This document shows, piece after piece, positions 18,650-27,043 of a stretch of DNA of 64,000 nt. Under the pieces are notes generated by a model that worked only from the letters and a program-made list of their open reading frames with translations, searched no databases and was not told the DNA's origin. The stretch covers positions 45,772-109,771 of the forward strand of contig JAEWIZ010000025.1 of the NCBI GenBank assembly GCA_023386815.1. The letters are read 5' to 3'. The stretch comes from Bacillota bacterium (GTDB lineage: Bacteria > Bacillota > Clostridia > Lachnospirales > Lachnospiraceae). Position 1 is the first letter of the stretch. Each line of letters opens with the position of its first letter. The position numbers and the translations under genes were made by a program.

Positions 18650-18687
18650 ACCCTGAAGCAGATGGTTGCTACTTCAGGGTTTTTTTA
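18650..18687 (+). terminator. Strong Rho-independent terminator
   Basis: ACCCTGAAG (18650-18658) pairs with CTTCAGGGT (18672-18680), then a run of seven or more T. It likely ends the polysaccharide operon and/or the 38-aa ORF transcript. Confidence 0.88.
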
Positions 18688-18791
18688 TGCCTTGATGCAG
18701 CTTATGGGAGGTGCCGTATAACAGGAATAATAGGAATAAAATTTTAATTTGAACAGGTAAATAATATTATAAGTGAAATGAGGCTATTAAA

Positions 18792-19676
18792 ATGTCAGAA
18801 AAAATATTCAACGAAGTTCTGTGCTTAAAGCAGGATATTACAGAAAATGATTACCAAGAATTAAAGAACCTTGAGACCATATGCACGACAAAGGACAGAG
18901 TCAGCTTAAAGCTAGAGCTGTATTACAAATTAAATTTAAGTAAAAGCACAGAAATAGGCATCAGTAAAATAAATGAATTCTTTTACTATATTAATGATGA
19001 ATTAGTGTCCTATCTTGGGATCTCTTCCTATAGTACTAATATCGCCGAAATCAACGGTATGACCCATCCCAAGTATCGGAGAAAAGGACTATTTCAGAAG
19101 CTATTTCAGCTTGCAATGGATGAATGTCATAGGAGGAAATTTGAAAAAATACTGCTATTAACAGATGAAGCGTCGACTTCTGGAATTAGTTTTATTAATT
19201 CCACATCTGCTGAGTATGAGTTTTCAGAATATCGAATGAGAGCGTTGTGTCATAAACCCGCTAATCGCTCAAGTTCTATTACTATGAGAAAAGCAAACCA
19301 CTTGGATAAAAAGGAGATATCCCGGCAGAATATCATCTACTTTAATGACCCTGAAGTCACAGAAGACAATTATTCTATTGATGATCATAATCTTAATAGT
19401 ACTTATATGGTGGAACTACAGGATGAAACAATTGGGAAGATATGTATTGAATATACAAATAGTTCGGCATATATCTTTGGTTTTGGTATATTAGAGGAGT
19501 TTCGGGGAAACGGATATGGAAGGGCAGCGTTAACCGAGGCTATGAATATATGCTATCAAAATAATTTCCATGAAATTGAACTTGATGTAGCTTGTAAAAA
19601 TAGAAATGCTCTCAATCTTTATAGTTCCTGTGGATTTGAAGTTCAGTCAGTCATGAAGTATTATGCTGTTACATAA
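18792..19676 (+). CDS. Two-domain GNAT acetyltransferase
   Basis: This 294-residue protein has two acetyl-CoA-binding motifs. The first is H-P-K-Y-R-R-K-G-L-F-Q-K-L-F (about residues 92-105). The second is E-E-F-R-G-N-G-Y-G-R-A-A-L (about 236-248), followed by D-V-A-C-K-N-R-N-A-L-N-L-Y-S-S-C-G-F. That is a tandem GNAT arrangement in which the C-terminal domain looks the more canonical. Substrate unknown. Confidence 0.88.
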   Translation: MSEKIFNEVLCLKQDITENDYQELKNLETICTTKDRVSLKLELYYKLNLSKSTEIGISKINEFFYYINDELVSYLGISSYSTNIAEINGMTHPKYRRKGLFQKLFQLAMDECHRRKFEKILLLTDEASTSGISFINSTSAEYEFSEYRMRALCHKPANRSSSITMRKANHLDKKEISRQNIIYFNDPEVTEDNYSIDDHNLNSTYMVELQDETIGKICIEYTNSSAYIFGFGILEEFRGNGYGRAALTEAMNICYQNNFHEIELDVACKNRNALNLYSSCGFEVQSVMKYYAVT

Positions 19677-19722
19677 TTATGGTTTTATAGTTGCAACTCT
19701 TAGTTTTGCAATTGAAAAAAGA

Positions 19723-19749
19723 AAGTCCGGCTATTATCAGCCGGACTTA
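19723..19749 (-). terminator. gapA terminator
   Basis: AAGTCCGGCT and AGCCGGACTT form a 10-bp stem. On the minus strand it is followed by TTTCTTTTTT, immediately after the gapA stop. Confidence 0.85.
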
Positions 19750-19783
19750 TCACCAGTTATGGCTAGCAAGTATAAGAATTAAT

Positions 19784-20797
19784 TTATATTAACTTAGCAA
19801 AGTATTTCATGGTTCTAACCATTTGGCTAACGTAGGATGTTTCATTATCGTACCAAGCTACGGTCTTTACCAAGGTCTTTCCCTCGAAAAGTGAAGTAAC
19901 CTTTGTTTGAGTTGCATCAAATAAAGACCCATAAGTTATGCCAATAATATCAGATGATACATATTCTTCTTCCGTATAACCGAAGGAGGAAGAGGCTGCG
20001 GCTTTCATAGCAGCATTAACATCATCCTTGGTTACAGTTTTACCAACAACAGATACTAATTCTGTAAGAGAGCCGGTTACTACCGGGACTCGCTGGGATA
20101 CACCATCCAGCTTGCCCTCCAATTCAGGAATAGCCAGACCGATTGCTTTTGCAGCACCGGAAGAGGTAGGAACAATATTAATTGCAGCAGCGCGGGCTCT
20201 TCTTAAATCTCCCTTTGGATGAGGTCCATCAAGCGTCATCTGATCTCCGGTATAGGCATGAATGGTAGTCATGAAGCCTTTCTCAATAGAAGCAAGTTTG
20301 TTAAGTGTATCTGCCATAGGTGCTAGACAATTAGTAGTACAAGATGCTGCAGAAATAACACGGTCTTCTTTTGATAATATATGCTCGTTGACACCATAAA
20401 CAATGGTAGGTAAATCATTACCTGCTGGAGCAGAGATAAGGACTTTTGTAGCACCTGCAAGGATATGCGCATAGGCTTTGTCCTTTGAAGTAAAGAACCC
20501 GGTACATTCTAAAACAATATCCACACCTAACTCACCCCAGGGAAGTTCCTTTGGGTCTTTCTTTGCATAGATGAAAATCTCTTTTTCGTTAACAACGATA
20601 GAGTTTTCTCTCGCCTCTACTTTATCTGCCAGAGCATATCTTCCCTGTCCCGAATCATATTTTAATAAATGTGCAAGCATTTTGGGATTTGTTAAGTCAT
20701 TAATGGCAACTATTTCATACCCTTCCTCAGAAAATATTTGTCTAAATGCAAGACGACCTATCCGTCCAAAACCATTAATCGCAACTTTAACTGCCAT
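19784..20797 (-). CDS. gapA: Glyceraldehyde-3-phosphate dehydrogenase, type I
   Basis: I chose the ATG at 20797 because AAGGAGG lies upstream, not the longer frame. The 337-residue protein has the NAD motif A-I-N-G-F-G-R-I-G-R, the catalytic A-S-C-T-T-N-C-L-A-P and the H-A-Y-T-G-D-Q region. The end of the catalytic domain shows W-Y-D-N-E. It converts glyceraldehyde 3-phosphate, NAD+ and phosphate to 1,3-bisphosphoglycerate in glycolysis. It is monocistronic with its own terminator and is divergent from the AraC gene. Confidence 0.97.
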   Translation of the reverse strand: MAVKVAINGFGRIGRLAFRQIFSEEGYEIVAINDLTNPKMLAHLLKYDSGQGRYALADKVEARENSIVVNEKEIFIYAKKDPKELPWGELGVDIVLECTGFFTSKDKAYAHILAGATKVLISAPAGNDLPTIVYGVNEHILSKEDRVISAASCTTNCLAPMADTLNKLASIEKGFMTTIHAYTGDQMTLDGPHPKGDLRRARAAAINIVPTSSGAAKAIGLAIPELEGKLDGVSQRVPVVTGSLTELVSVVGKTVTKDDVNAAMKAAASSSFGYTEEEYVSSDIIGITYGSLFDATQTKVTSLFEGKTLVKTVAWYDNETSYVSQMVRTMKYFAKLI

Positions 20798-20959
20798 AAT
20801 TAGATTCCTCCTTAGATGAATAATTTGATTGGTCACTGATAACTTTGAATAGCTACATTTTGATTAGTAGCTTATCAATATTGTAGCCTTTGGACTTTTA
20901 AGGTACAATGTTATAAATGAAGTATCTTACTATACTATTTGTTAGAGGAGAAGGTAACC

Positions 20960-21814
20960 ATGCCACAATATGACCGCCACAAAGACCGATGGGTAGATAT
21001 TGAATTTGTTGCTGCTGAGGACTTTAATACTCTTCCCTACGAGAACCGCTATACATTAATTTTTGTTACCTCAGGAGGTGTGAAAGGAACTTTAAATGAA
21101 CGGCCTTTTAACCTATCCGCTCCAGCGATTCTTTGCTTGTCTATGGAGGATAGGATACAAGTGAGTGAAAAGGATAAGGCCTTCGCACAAGCCTTCTGCT
21201 TTCATCCGGAATTTTTTAATACGGTTCGTTATTCAGGTGCACAGGAACCTATTTCCACCAATCTGAGAATTCAAACAGGGCTATCACTTTTTCGAAGAGA
21301 TAGTACACACACCGGTTTGCCAAATACCACGCAGAAAGCCTATCCCCTGTTATTTGAGTGGTTTTTTGTGCTTGGAACTGAGGTGTCTGCCCAAAGCGAT
21401 AACTTATGGGTATGCAGGATAAAACGATATCTTATTCAGATCCTTGGCCTACTTGAGAATTTGAACCGTCAAAGTAAAGAATCACCGGTTGACTTGGTGT
21501 TAGAATATATCTATACAAACTATTCGAATAAAATATGTCTAGAGGATTTAACGAATTGTGCACACTTAAATCGGGTATCCTTAAATAAGCTGTTTCAGGA
21601 ACGATGTGACTGCACAGCCATGGGTTACTTACTATTTTATCGCCTGAAAGTGGCGGGTGATCTATTAACGCATACCAATATGAGTTTAGATGAGATTGCA
21701 CGCTCTACCGGATTCGAATACGATACTTATTTTATAAAACAGTTTACAGCGAAAATGGGAATAACACCGACAAACTATCGCAATACCACACGTCAGCATG
21801 CTGCTTCAGTGTAA
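20960..21814 (+). CDS. AraC-family transcriptional regulator
   Basis: ATG 20960 follows GAGGAGAAGG. The 284-residue protein has an N-terminal cupin-like sensing domain and a C-terminal AraC DNA-binding domain (about residues 180-280). The latter shows two helix-turn-helix units, with S-L-D-E-I-A-R-S-T-G-F-E-Y-D-T-Y-F-I-K-Q-F and G-I-T-P-T-N-Y-R. The regulon is not evident. The neighbour on the other side is gapA, and an interrupted feoB lies downstream on the opposite strand. Confidence 0.9.
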   Translation: MPQYDRHKDRWVDIEFVAAEDFNTLPYENRYTLIFVTSGGVKGTLNERPFNLSAPAILCLSMEDRIQVSEKDKAFAQAFCFHPEFFNTVRYSGAQEPISTNLRIQTGLSLFRRDSTHTGLPNTTQKAYPLLFEWFFVLGTEVSAQSDNLWVCRIKRYLIQILGLLENLNRQSKESPVDLVLEYIYTNYSNKICLEDLTNCAHLNRVSLNKLFQERCDCTAMGYLLFYRLKVAGDLLTHTNMSLDEIARSTGFEYDTYFIKQFTAKMGITPTNYRNTTRQHAASV

Positions 21815-21892
21815 ATGAGATGGCTCAGGCAGGTGTCTACAAGTGGATTTCAGATTTAGAGAAGATGATCTGCAGTAATAGATATGACAAAA

Positions 21893-21925
21893 GGGGGTGC
21901 CAAATAAAGTGCACTCCCTATTTTT
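21893..21925 (+). terminator. Terminator after the AraC gene
   Basis: GGGGGTGC (21893-21900) pairs with GCACTCCC (21910-21917), followed by TATTTTTATT. It sits between the convergent AraC and feoB genes. Confidence 0.8.
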
Positions 21926-21951
21926 ATTGATTATAGAATGATCGAAGGTGC

Positions 21952-22875
21952 TTAAACTAAGCCTAATAGCCTTACGGAACTAGCTACAATAAAGCAGATG
22001 ATAATACCTGTAAGAGTTGGAATCAGAAAGGAAAGAGCAGTCCATTTCCAGCTGCCGCATTCTTTTCTGATGGTCAGACAGGTGGTACCGCAGGGCCAAT
22101 GCATTAAAGAAAAGAGCATGGTGCATACAGCTGTGAGCCAGGTCCAGCCATGGGAAACTAACAGTTCCTTTAACTGTGTCAAATCATCTAATTCCAGCAT
22201 ACTTCCTGCTGCCATATAGCTCATAATAATGATGGGTACAACAATCTCATTGGCTGGGAAACCGAGAATAAAGGCCATCAGAATATAACCGTCCAGACCA
22301 ATTAGTTTAGCAAAGGGATCCAGAAAGGCTGCGCAGTGGGACAACAGGCTAAGGTCTCCTACCTGAATATTAGCCATAACCCAAAGAATAACTCCGGCTG
22401 GCGCAGCAATGATTATTGCACGGACGAGAACGAATAATGTCCTGTCAAAAATAGATCTTACAATGACCTTGCCCACCTGAGGCTTACGATAAGGCGGTAG
22501 CTCCAGAGTAAAGGTAGAGGGAAGCCCTTTTAATATGGTTTTGGATAGTAATCTTGAGATCAGAAGAGTCATGCTTACGCCTAATACAATAACTCCGGTC
22601 AGCATTAAGGCAGATAATATTGACTGAAATGGACCAAGGGCTGTGCCAACGAAGAACATAGTTATTATCGCAATCAGTGTTGGAAATCTTCCATTGCAAG
22701 GTACAAAATTATTTGTGATCATGGCAATTAATTTTTCTCTGGGTGAATCTATGATACGGCAGCCGATAATACCGGCAGCATTACAGCCAAAACCCATGCA
22801 CATATTTAAACAGAAAATGTATCTATGTTTAAAAAAATTAGAATCTCCAGTGTATATATATGTGTTCATTATCAA
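21952..22875 (-). pseudogene. feoB: feoB, C-terminal fragment cut by prophage integration
   Basis: From about base 22800 leftwards the frame encodes the C-terminal half of FeoB, the ferrous iron transporter. It has M-G-F-G-C-N near the junction, C-N-G-R-F-P-T, several membrane helices, F-P-A-N-E-I-V-V-P, W-P-C-G-T-T-C-L-T-I and W-K-W-T-A-L-S-F. The G domain and first membrane helices are missing. The upstream codons (22826-22875) overlap the 3' end of the phage integrase in another frame and are not FeoB-like. A TTG at 22873 or ATG at 22869 could allow translation of a stand-alone C-terminal piece. The N-terminal half is expected past the right end of the prophage. Confidence 0.88.
22795..22840. 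other. Prophage left attachment junction (attL region)
   Basis: FeoB homology stops and the phage integrase reading frame ends within this interval, so the crossover must lie about here. The exact core cannot be set without the other junction or an empty site. Confidence 0.7.
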
Positions 22876-24241
22876 TCTCCATATATTCTACTAAGGAGCT
22901 AATTGCAAACCGCATTTGAGAAATATCACCGCTTTCAAATATTTCCTTGATTTCAGACACGATAGATTTTACTTCTTCTTCTGATAATTTGTTTGAAGTT
23001 TGCTCTTCCAGTAAATCTTGAAGTTTATTCTTTTCACTTTTTAATCGATCAATTCTTTTACTGATATCATCCAGTGGAATATCCCCGACTTGATAGAGGT
23101 CTATCATTCTAAATATTTGCTTGTCTATTTCAGAAATTCTTAATAGTACATCTTTTTTATCCACAGTATGGACATCATCCGAATTTGATGAAAGAGCATG
23201 ATAGTAATTCTCGTCATATGTAAGTCTTAATATTTGTTCTTTAACTATATTATCAAGTACTTCTATATCCCATTTTTTATTTTTACAGTTTGGATCCTTA
23301 ACATGTCTCTTATCAGTTTTGCCTCTTGAATAACATACATATTTCCCATGGTTCCCGCAATATCTAGCGCCGCAGTGCTTGCAGATCAGTAAGCTGGTTA
23401 ATAGATTACATGCTTTAAAGGGTGTCTTTTGCCAGGAGGTTTTAGAATCCTCCCTTGACTGGCTTTTAAGGAGTTTTTGAACCGAATTAAACACATCCTC
23501 ACTTATAATAGGTTGATGAATCCCATCGTATTCGATACCCTTAAATTTAACTTTTCCTGTATAGGTACTGTTTCTCAGGATATTCAATACAAGTGTGTGA
23601 CTACTCCAATTACCGTATTTGTTCGTATAATTTTCGCTCATGTATTTTCTGATAGAATTTATGCTGTAACCATTCAGAAAACGATCATATACTTCCTTAA
23701 CCTGTGCGGCTTCATACTCATTAATTACGAGCTCATCATTCACATAATCATATCCTGTAGGAGCAGTTGAACCTCCGTGATAATACCCATTCTTAGCTCT
23801 GCCTATGCGCCCCATGGTAAATCTCTCTGTTATCTGATCTTTTTCCAGCTGAGCGAAGACTGATAAGATGCCTATCATTGCCCGTCCGAATGCTGTACTA
23901 GTATCAAAGTTTTCTGACATCGAAACAAAGTCAACTTGGTGCGCTAAAAATTGATCCTCAATCAAGGTAAGTGTATCCTTCTGCGATCTACTTAGACGAT
24001 CTAGTTTATAAACTACCACAAGGTCAATTAAATTTCTCTGGATATCGGATATAAGTTGCTGCAGAGCTGGACGCTCAACATTACCTCCGGAATATCCACC
24101 ATCTGTATATATTTTGTAAATTGACCAATCTTTTGCCTTACAATAAGCTTTTAATCGTTCTGTCTGTTCTTCTATACTATAATTTTCTAACTGGTTTTCG
24201 GTGCTTACCCTAATATAACAAGCGGCTCTTCTAATTTGCAC
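22838..24241 (-). CDS. int: Large serine recombinase (phage integrase)
   Basis: It starts with GTG at 24241 behind AGGAGGATG. The 467-residue protein has the resolvase N-terminal catalytic domain (A-C-Y-I-R-V-S-T-E-N-Q with nucleophile Ser; Y-K-L-D-R-L-S-R-S), then a recombinase domain (about 160-270). A zinc ribbon follows (C-K-H-C...C...C), and a coiled-coil C-terminus. It catalyses attP x attB exchange and lies at the prophage edge, reading into the interrupted feoB. Excision would need a recombination directionality factor, which I could not identify. Confidence 0.95.
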   Translation of the reverse strand: MQIRRAACYIRVSTENQLENYSIEEQTERLKAYCKAKDWSIYKIYTDGGYSGGNVERPALQQLISDIQRNLIDLVVVYKLDRLSRSQKDTLTLIEDQFLAHQVDFVSMSENFDTSTAFGRAMIGILSVFAQLEKDQITERFTMGRIGRAKNGYYHGGSTAPTGYDYVNDELVINEYEAAQVKEVYDRFLNGYSINSIRKYMSENYTNKYGNWSSHTLVLNILRNSTYTGKVKFKGIEYDGIHQPIISEDVFNSVQKLLKSQSREDSKTSWQKTPFKACNLLTSLLICKHCGARYCGNHGKYVCYSRGKTDKRHVKDPNCKNKKWDIEVLDNIVKEQILRLTYDENYYHALSSNSDDVHTVDKKDVLLRISEIDKQIFRMIDLYQVGDIPLDDISKRIDRLKSEKNKLQDLLEEQTSNKLSEEEVKSIVSEIKEIFESGDISQMRFAISSLVEYMEIDNEHIYIHWRF

Positions 24242-24300
24242 AAAATCATCCTCCTATAACATGTTTATTGATTTTGGGCATAAAAAATACACCCAACATA

Positions 24301-24329
24301 TTGTTGATTTATGTTAAAGGTGTTATAAT
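24301..24329 (+). promoter_or_regulatory. Promoter for a plus-strand small RNA
   Basis: TTGTTG (24301-24306), a 17-base spacer and a perfect TATAAT (24324-24329). It faces away from the integrase and against the ImmA/CI genes. Confidence 0.65.
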
Positions 24330-24335
24330 AGGCTT

Positions 24336-24411
24336 GTCGAAGGCGATATTATAACTACCTGGTTATTTTATTGCATGAACCGTCTCTGTTGGTAGCAGGG
24401 GCGGTTTTTTT
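24336..24411 (+). ncRNA. Predicted ~75-nt phage small RNA
   Basis: A consensus promoter is followed, about 45 bases after the predicted start, by an 11-bp hairpin with wobbles (AACCGTCTCTG 24378-24388 with CAGGGGCGGTT 24396-24406) and a T run. The T run is only on the plus strand, yet no plus-strand gene lies upstream, so the pair defines a free-standing transcript. It ends just before the 3' end of the minus-strand ImmA/IrrE gene. Function unknown. Confidence 0.6.
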
Positions 24412-24414
24412 ATT

Positions 24415-25101
24415 TCACAAGCCACCATATAACCAATTGCTTTCTGCAATCATTAAGTCCTGGTCATATACAGGGCGTATGTATGAAATTTTATCACATT
24501 TTTTACAAGTTATGTTTGATGAGTTATATATCTCGGAATCACAGTAGGCACATTTCTTAATATTGTAGACAAAGCACTTTTGCTCTTCATTATAAAAATG
24601 CTGGTACATAGCCTTATCAAGCATATTCATTTTGTAGATAGAAGTTCGTCGGTGCCAGCGGCGGTAATCGTTAAAAGCATATAGCGCAGCTTCCTGGGAT
24701 AAATTGAAGATTTTCGCTACATCATTTTGATTCTTACAACGAGCATAATGAATAGCCATCCTAGGGGCAAGAAAACAACTTGCGAAGTAATTAGCTTCAG
24801 CCTCTTTTTTTGGATCTAAGTAATCTCCATGATCAAGTACGATGTGACCAAGTTCATGAGCAAGTGAGAATCTAATACGCTGTACCGCCATATTATCATT
24901 ATAATATATATTATCAAGCAACTTTAAGGATTCATCACTTACCATTAGACAATAGGTTCTTTTTGTTTCTGATAACTCAGAATATTTATGTACATTAAAT
25001 CCCAATTCTCTAATTATACATTCGCAGTCAAAAGGAAAAGATTGAATATTTCCTCTAATAAAAGTTTCCAATATCTTATTATTAATCAAAGCATAATCCA
25101 A
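24415..25101 (-). CDS. ImmA/IrrE-family metallopeptidase with C-terminal zinc ribbon
   Basis: The start is TTG at 25101 behind GAGGTGAT. The 228-residue protein has the zinc protease motif L-A-H-E-L-G-H-I-V-L-D-H and the usual helical C-terminal section. A C-A-Y-C...C-K-K-C pair follows that could bind a further zinc. ImmA-type proteases cleave phage repressors on induction. Position next to the CI gene, 14 bases downstream, fits that role. Confidence 0.9.
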   Translation of the reverse strand: MDYALINNKILETFIRGNIQSFPFDCECIIRELGFNVHKYSELSETKRTYCLMVSDESLKLLDNIYYNDNMAVQRIRFSLAHELGHIVLDHGDYLDPKKEAEANYFASCFLAPRMAIHYARCKNQNDVAKIFNLSQEAALYAFNDYRRWHRRTSIYKMNMLDKAMYQHFYNEEQKCFVYNIKKCAYCDSEIYNSSNITCKKCDKISYIRPVYDQDLMIAESNWLYGGL

Positions 25102-25115
25102 AAGTTATCACCTCA

Positions 25116-25430
25116 TTAATCATCTGAAAGTAAGGCTTTTATTATGTCCTGTTTTTGTTCTGGTGTGAGATATTTACCGTTTCTAGCTACCAGACTCTTA
25201 ATATCTTCGTATGTAGGTTCTTCTGACTTCTTATTATCATTATCATCAAAATCATCTAGTGTAAGGCCTAATACTCTTGCGATAGCTTTTAAAGTTTCAA
25301 GCTTAGGATCCTTTGTTACGCCGCTTAAAATTTTATCAAGAGTGGTTTTCGGAATCCCAGCTCTTTCAGCTAATTCAGCAGATGTTAATCCGAGTTTCTT
25401 CTTATATTCCTCGATTTTATCTAATCCCAT
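25116..25430 (-). CDS. CI-like XRE-family repressor
   Basis: This 104-residue protein has an N-terminal helix-turn-helix (L-T-S-A-E-L-A-E-R-A-G-I-P-K-T-T-L-D-K-I-L-S-G). A helical tail follows with P-E-Q-K-Q-D-I-I-K-A-L-L. AGGAGG precedes its ATG. It is divergent from the Cro-like gene, and its promoter spacer contains an operator. The short length and the ImmA partner suggest control by proteolysis rather than RecA self-cleavage. Confidence 0.9.
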   Translation of the reverse strand: MGLDKIEEYKKKLGLTSAELAERAGIPKTTLDKILSGVTKDPKLETLKAIARVLGLTLDDFDDNDNKKSEEPTYEDIKSLVARNGKYLTPEQKQDIIKALLSDD

Positions 25431-25455
25431 AATAAGTGCCTCCTTTTATAGGAAA

Positions 25456-25484
25456 AGAATATCACCGTTAAATGCTAAAGTCAA
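25456..25484 (-). promoter_or_regulatory. Leftward (CI) promoter with operator in the spacer
   Basis: Reading minus: TTGACT (25484-25479), a 17-base spacer containing TTAGCATTTAACGGTGA, then TATTCT (25461-25456). Confidence 0.8.
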
Positions 25485-25512
25485 GAAAAATATTTCCGTC
25501 AAAACCGACAAA

Positions 25513-25523
25513 TTAGCAGTTAA
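25513..25523. promoter_or_regulatory. Central operator copy
   Basis: TTAGCAGTTAA matches the operator half-site shared by both switch promoters. A further copy, TTAATTGCTAA, lies at 25593-25603, overlapping the Cro leader. Confidence 0.65.
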
Positions 25524-25547
25524 ATGAAAAAAACCAGCTATTTTGGA

Positions 25548-25576
25548 TTGACAATAGCAATTAACGGTGATATTCT
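25548..25576 (+). promoter_or_regulatory. Rightward (Cro/early) promoter with operator in the spacer
   Basis: TTGACA (25548-25553), spacer ATAGCAATTAACGGTGA, TATTCT (25571-25576). It is a near-identical inverted copy of the leftward promoter. Confidence 0.85.
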
Positions 25577-25626
25577 GAACATGAAATAACAATTAATTGC
25601 TAAATAGCTAAGAAAGGAGAACCTAA

Positions 25627-25836
25627 ATGTATAGAATTTTAAAAGCAGAGATGGTGAGAGCTGATGTCTCCGTGAAAGAATTGGCCATGAAAATTGGTAT
25701 TACCGAAAGAAGTTTAAGGAATAAAATCAACGGAATTACCGACTTTACGATGACCGAAGCTCGCAAGATAAGAGCAAAAGTATCACCGGAGATGTCTCTC
25801 GAGGATTTATTTAAAAAGCAGGATGATGTGGCTTGA
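25627..25836 (+). CDS. Cro-like helix-turn-helix protein
   Basis: This 69-residue protein consists of one HTH (V-K-E-L-A-M-K-I-G-I-T-E-R-S-L-R-N-K-I-N-G). AAGGAGA lies upstream. It is the first gene rightward of the switch and likely represses the CI promoter during lytic growth. Confidence 0.85.
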   Translation: MYRILKAEMVRADVSVKELAMKIGITERSLRNKINGITDFTMTEARKIRAKVSPEMSLEDLFKKQDDVA

Positions 25837-25850
25837 CAAACATATGTTCG
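25837..25850. promoter_or_regulatory. Putative LexA (SOS) box
   Basis: CAAACATATGTTCG differs at one base from the Gram-positive LexA consensus CGAAC-N4-GTTCG. It overlaps a TTGACA -35 (25833-25838) and lies just upstream of an extended -10-like TGGTATCAT (25857-25865). This suggests SOS control of the early operon. Confidence 0.55.
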
Positions 25851-25986
25851 ATATGATGGTATCATGTATGTAAACAATTGTCAACTAGTGCTATAGGAGG
25901 TGAATTATAGGAATCGATATATGTCAATAAAAAATAGACAATATAGACAAACGGCAGCACATACCTTGAAGTACGGAGGTGTTTCT

Positions 25987-26139
25987 ATGGTAAAAGAAGA
26001 TTACAAAGTTACACATGTGCTGAAAAACGGAGATGTTATAGAAGAAACGGATAATATCAGTATTAAGGTGCCAGTAAATGAGGACACTAAAATATTTTAT
26101 TCTTTTGTAGAAACAGTTGCTAAAGCAAAAACCGCGTAA
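25987..26139 (+). CDS. Small conserved-type phage protein, unknown function
   Basis: ATG 25987 follows CGGAGGTGTTT, whereas the longer frame from 25900 lacks a good site. The 50-residue acidic protein begins M-V-K-E-D-Y-K-V-T-H-V-L-K-N-G. It has no membrane segment or zinc motif. It is the second gene of the rightward early operon. Confidence 0.65.
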   Translation: MVKEDYKVTHVLKNGDVIEETDNISIKVPVNEDTKIFYSFVETVAKAKTA

Positions 26140-26195
26140 GCGGTAATAAAGGACAAGCAATAGAAAAAGCAATACTAATAAAAAAGGAGAATACC

Positions 26196-26828
26196 ATGGA
26201 CAAAATCTTTGAAAACAACCAAGTAACAATTGCCGGAGAAATCACTTCTCCATTCACCTTCAGTCACGAAGTATGCGGCGAGGGATTCTATGTAACTAAC
26301 GTATCAATATCCCGTAAGAGCGGAACACCAGATATCATCCCGATCATGGTATCGGACAGATTGCATGATGTATACAGCGATCACACTGGAGTACCGGTCC
26401 AGGAAACTGGACAGATTCGTTCATACAACCGGCACGCAGATGGGAAAAGCAGTCTCATTGTCTCCGTATTCGCTAGGGAGATCAAAACTCTGGACGAGCC
26501 AGAAGCAACCAATATCATCGCCTTGGATGGTTATCTCTGCAAGGCTCCGATCTACCGACAGACCCCACTAGGCAGGGAGATAGCAGATCTACTGATCGCA
26601 GTCAACCGCCCATATGGTAAGTCAGATTACATACCCTGCATCTGTTGGGGACGCAATGCCAAGTTTGCAGAAAACTTTGAGGTTGGAGATCATTTGCAGG
26701 TTTGGGGACGGATCCAGAGTCGTGAGTACCAGAAGCGGATCAGCGATACAGACTTTGAAACCAGAATAGCTTACGAGGTTTCTGTGAGTCGCCTGGAGTA
26801 TCTCGGACGTGGAGAAGGTGAAGTATGA
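26196..26828 (+). CDS. Single-stranded DNA-binding protein with two OB-like halves
   Basis: This 210-residue protein repeats an OB-fold SSB pattern. Half one (about 8-95) has N-Q-V-T-I-A-G-E-I and F-Y-V-T-N-V-S-I-S-R. Half two (about 105-205) has N-I-I-A-L-D-G-Y-L, L-L-I-A-V-N-R-P-Y, Y-I-P-C-I-C-W-G-R-N-A and V-W-G-R-I-Q-S-R-E-Y, which are standard SSB core motifs. There is no acidic C-terminal tail like bacterial SSB. It should coat ssDNA during phage replication. It overlaps the next gene by 4 bases. Confidence 0.85.
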   Translation: MDKIFENNQVTIAGEITSPFTFSHEVCGEGFYVTNVSISRKSGTPDIIPIMVSDRLHDVYSDHTGVPVQETGQIRSYNRHADGKSSLIVSVFAREIKTLDEPEATNIIALDGYLCKAPIYRQTPLGREIADLLIAVNRPYGKSDYIPCICWGRNAKFAENFEVGDHLQVWGRIQSREYQKRISDTDFETRIAYEVSVSRLEYLGRGEGEV

Positions 26829-27043
26829 CAAAACCAGAAATAGCACAGATAATCTTGGAATGCGTAGACGAAGCTTATCCAGTGCCAACTTATTTCGAGG
26901 ATGATGTAAGAGAGGCTATAGTCAAAGCACTGGTAATTGTTGAAAGAAAGCCAATGAGTTATGCGCCGGCGCATATGGATAATGAAACATATCGGGACTA
27001 TATTAAAAGTACACCGATGAGCTGGATGATGAAAGAGCACTGA
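26825..27043 (+). CDS. Small phage protein, unknown function
   Basis: A 72-residue protein translationally coupled (ATGA) to the SSB gene. It is probably helical and acidic at the N-terminus, with a Met/Trp-rich C-terminus. No recognised motif. Confidence 0.6.
   Translation: MTKPEIAQIILECVDEAYPVPTYFEDDVREAIVKALVIVERKPMSYAPAHMDNETYRDYIKSTPMSWMMKEH

Noticed and set aside
20798..20959. Promoters in the gapA/AraC divergent region
   Set aside because: Only weak -35/-10 matches; no single pair stands out enough to annotate.
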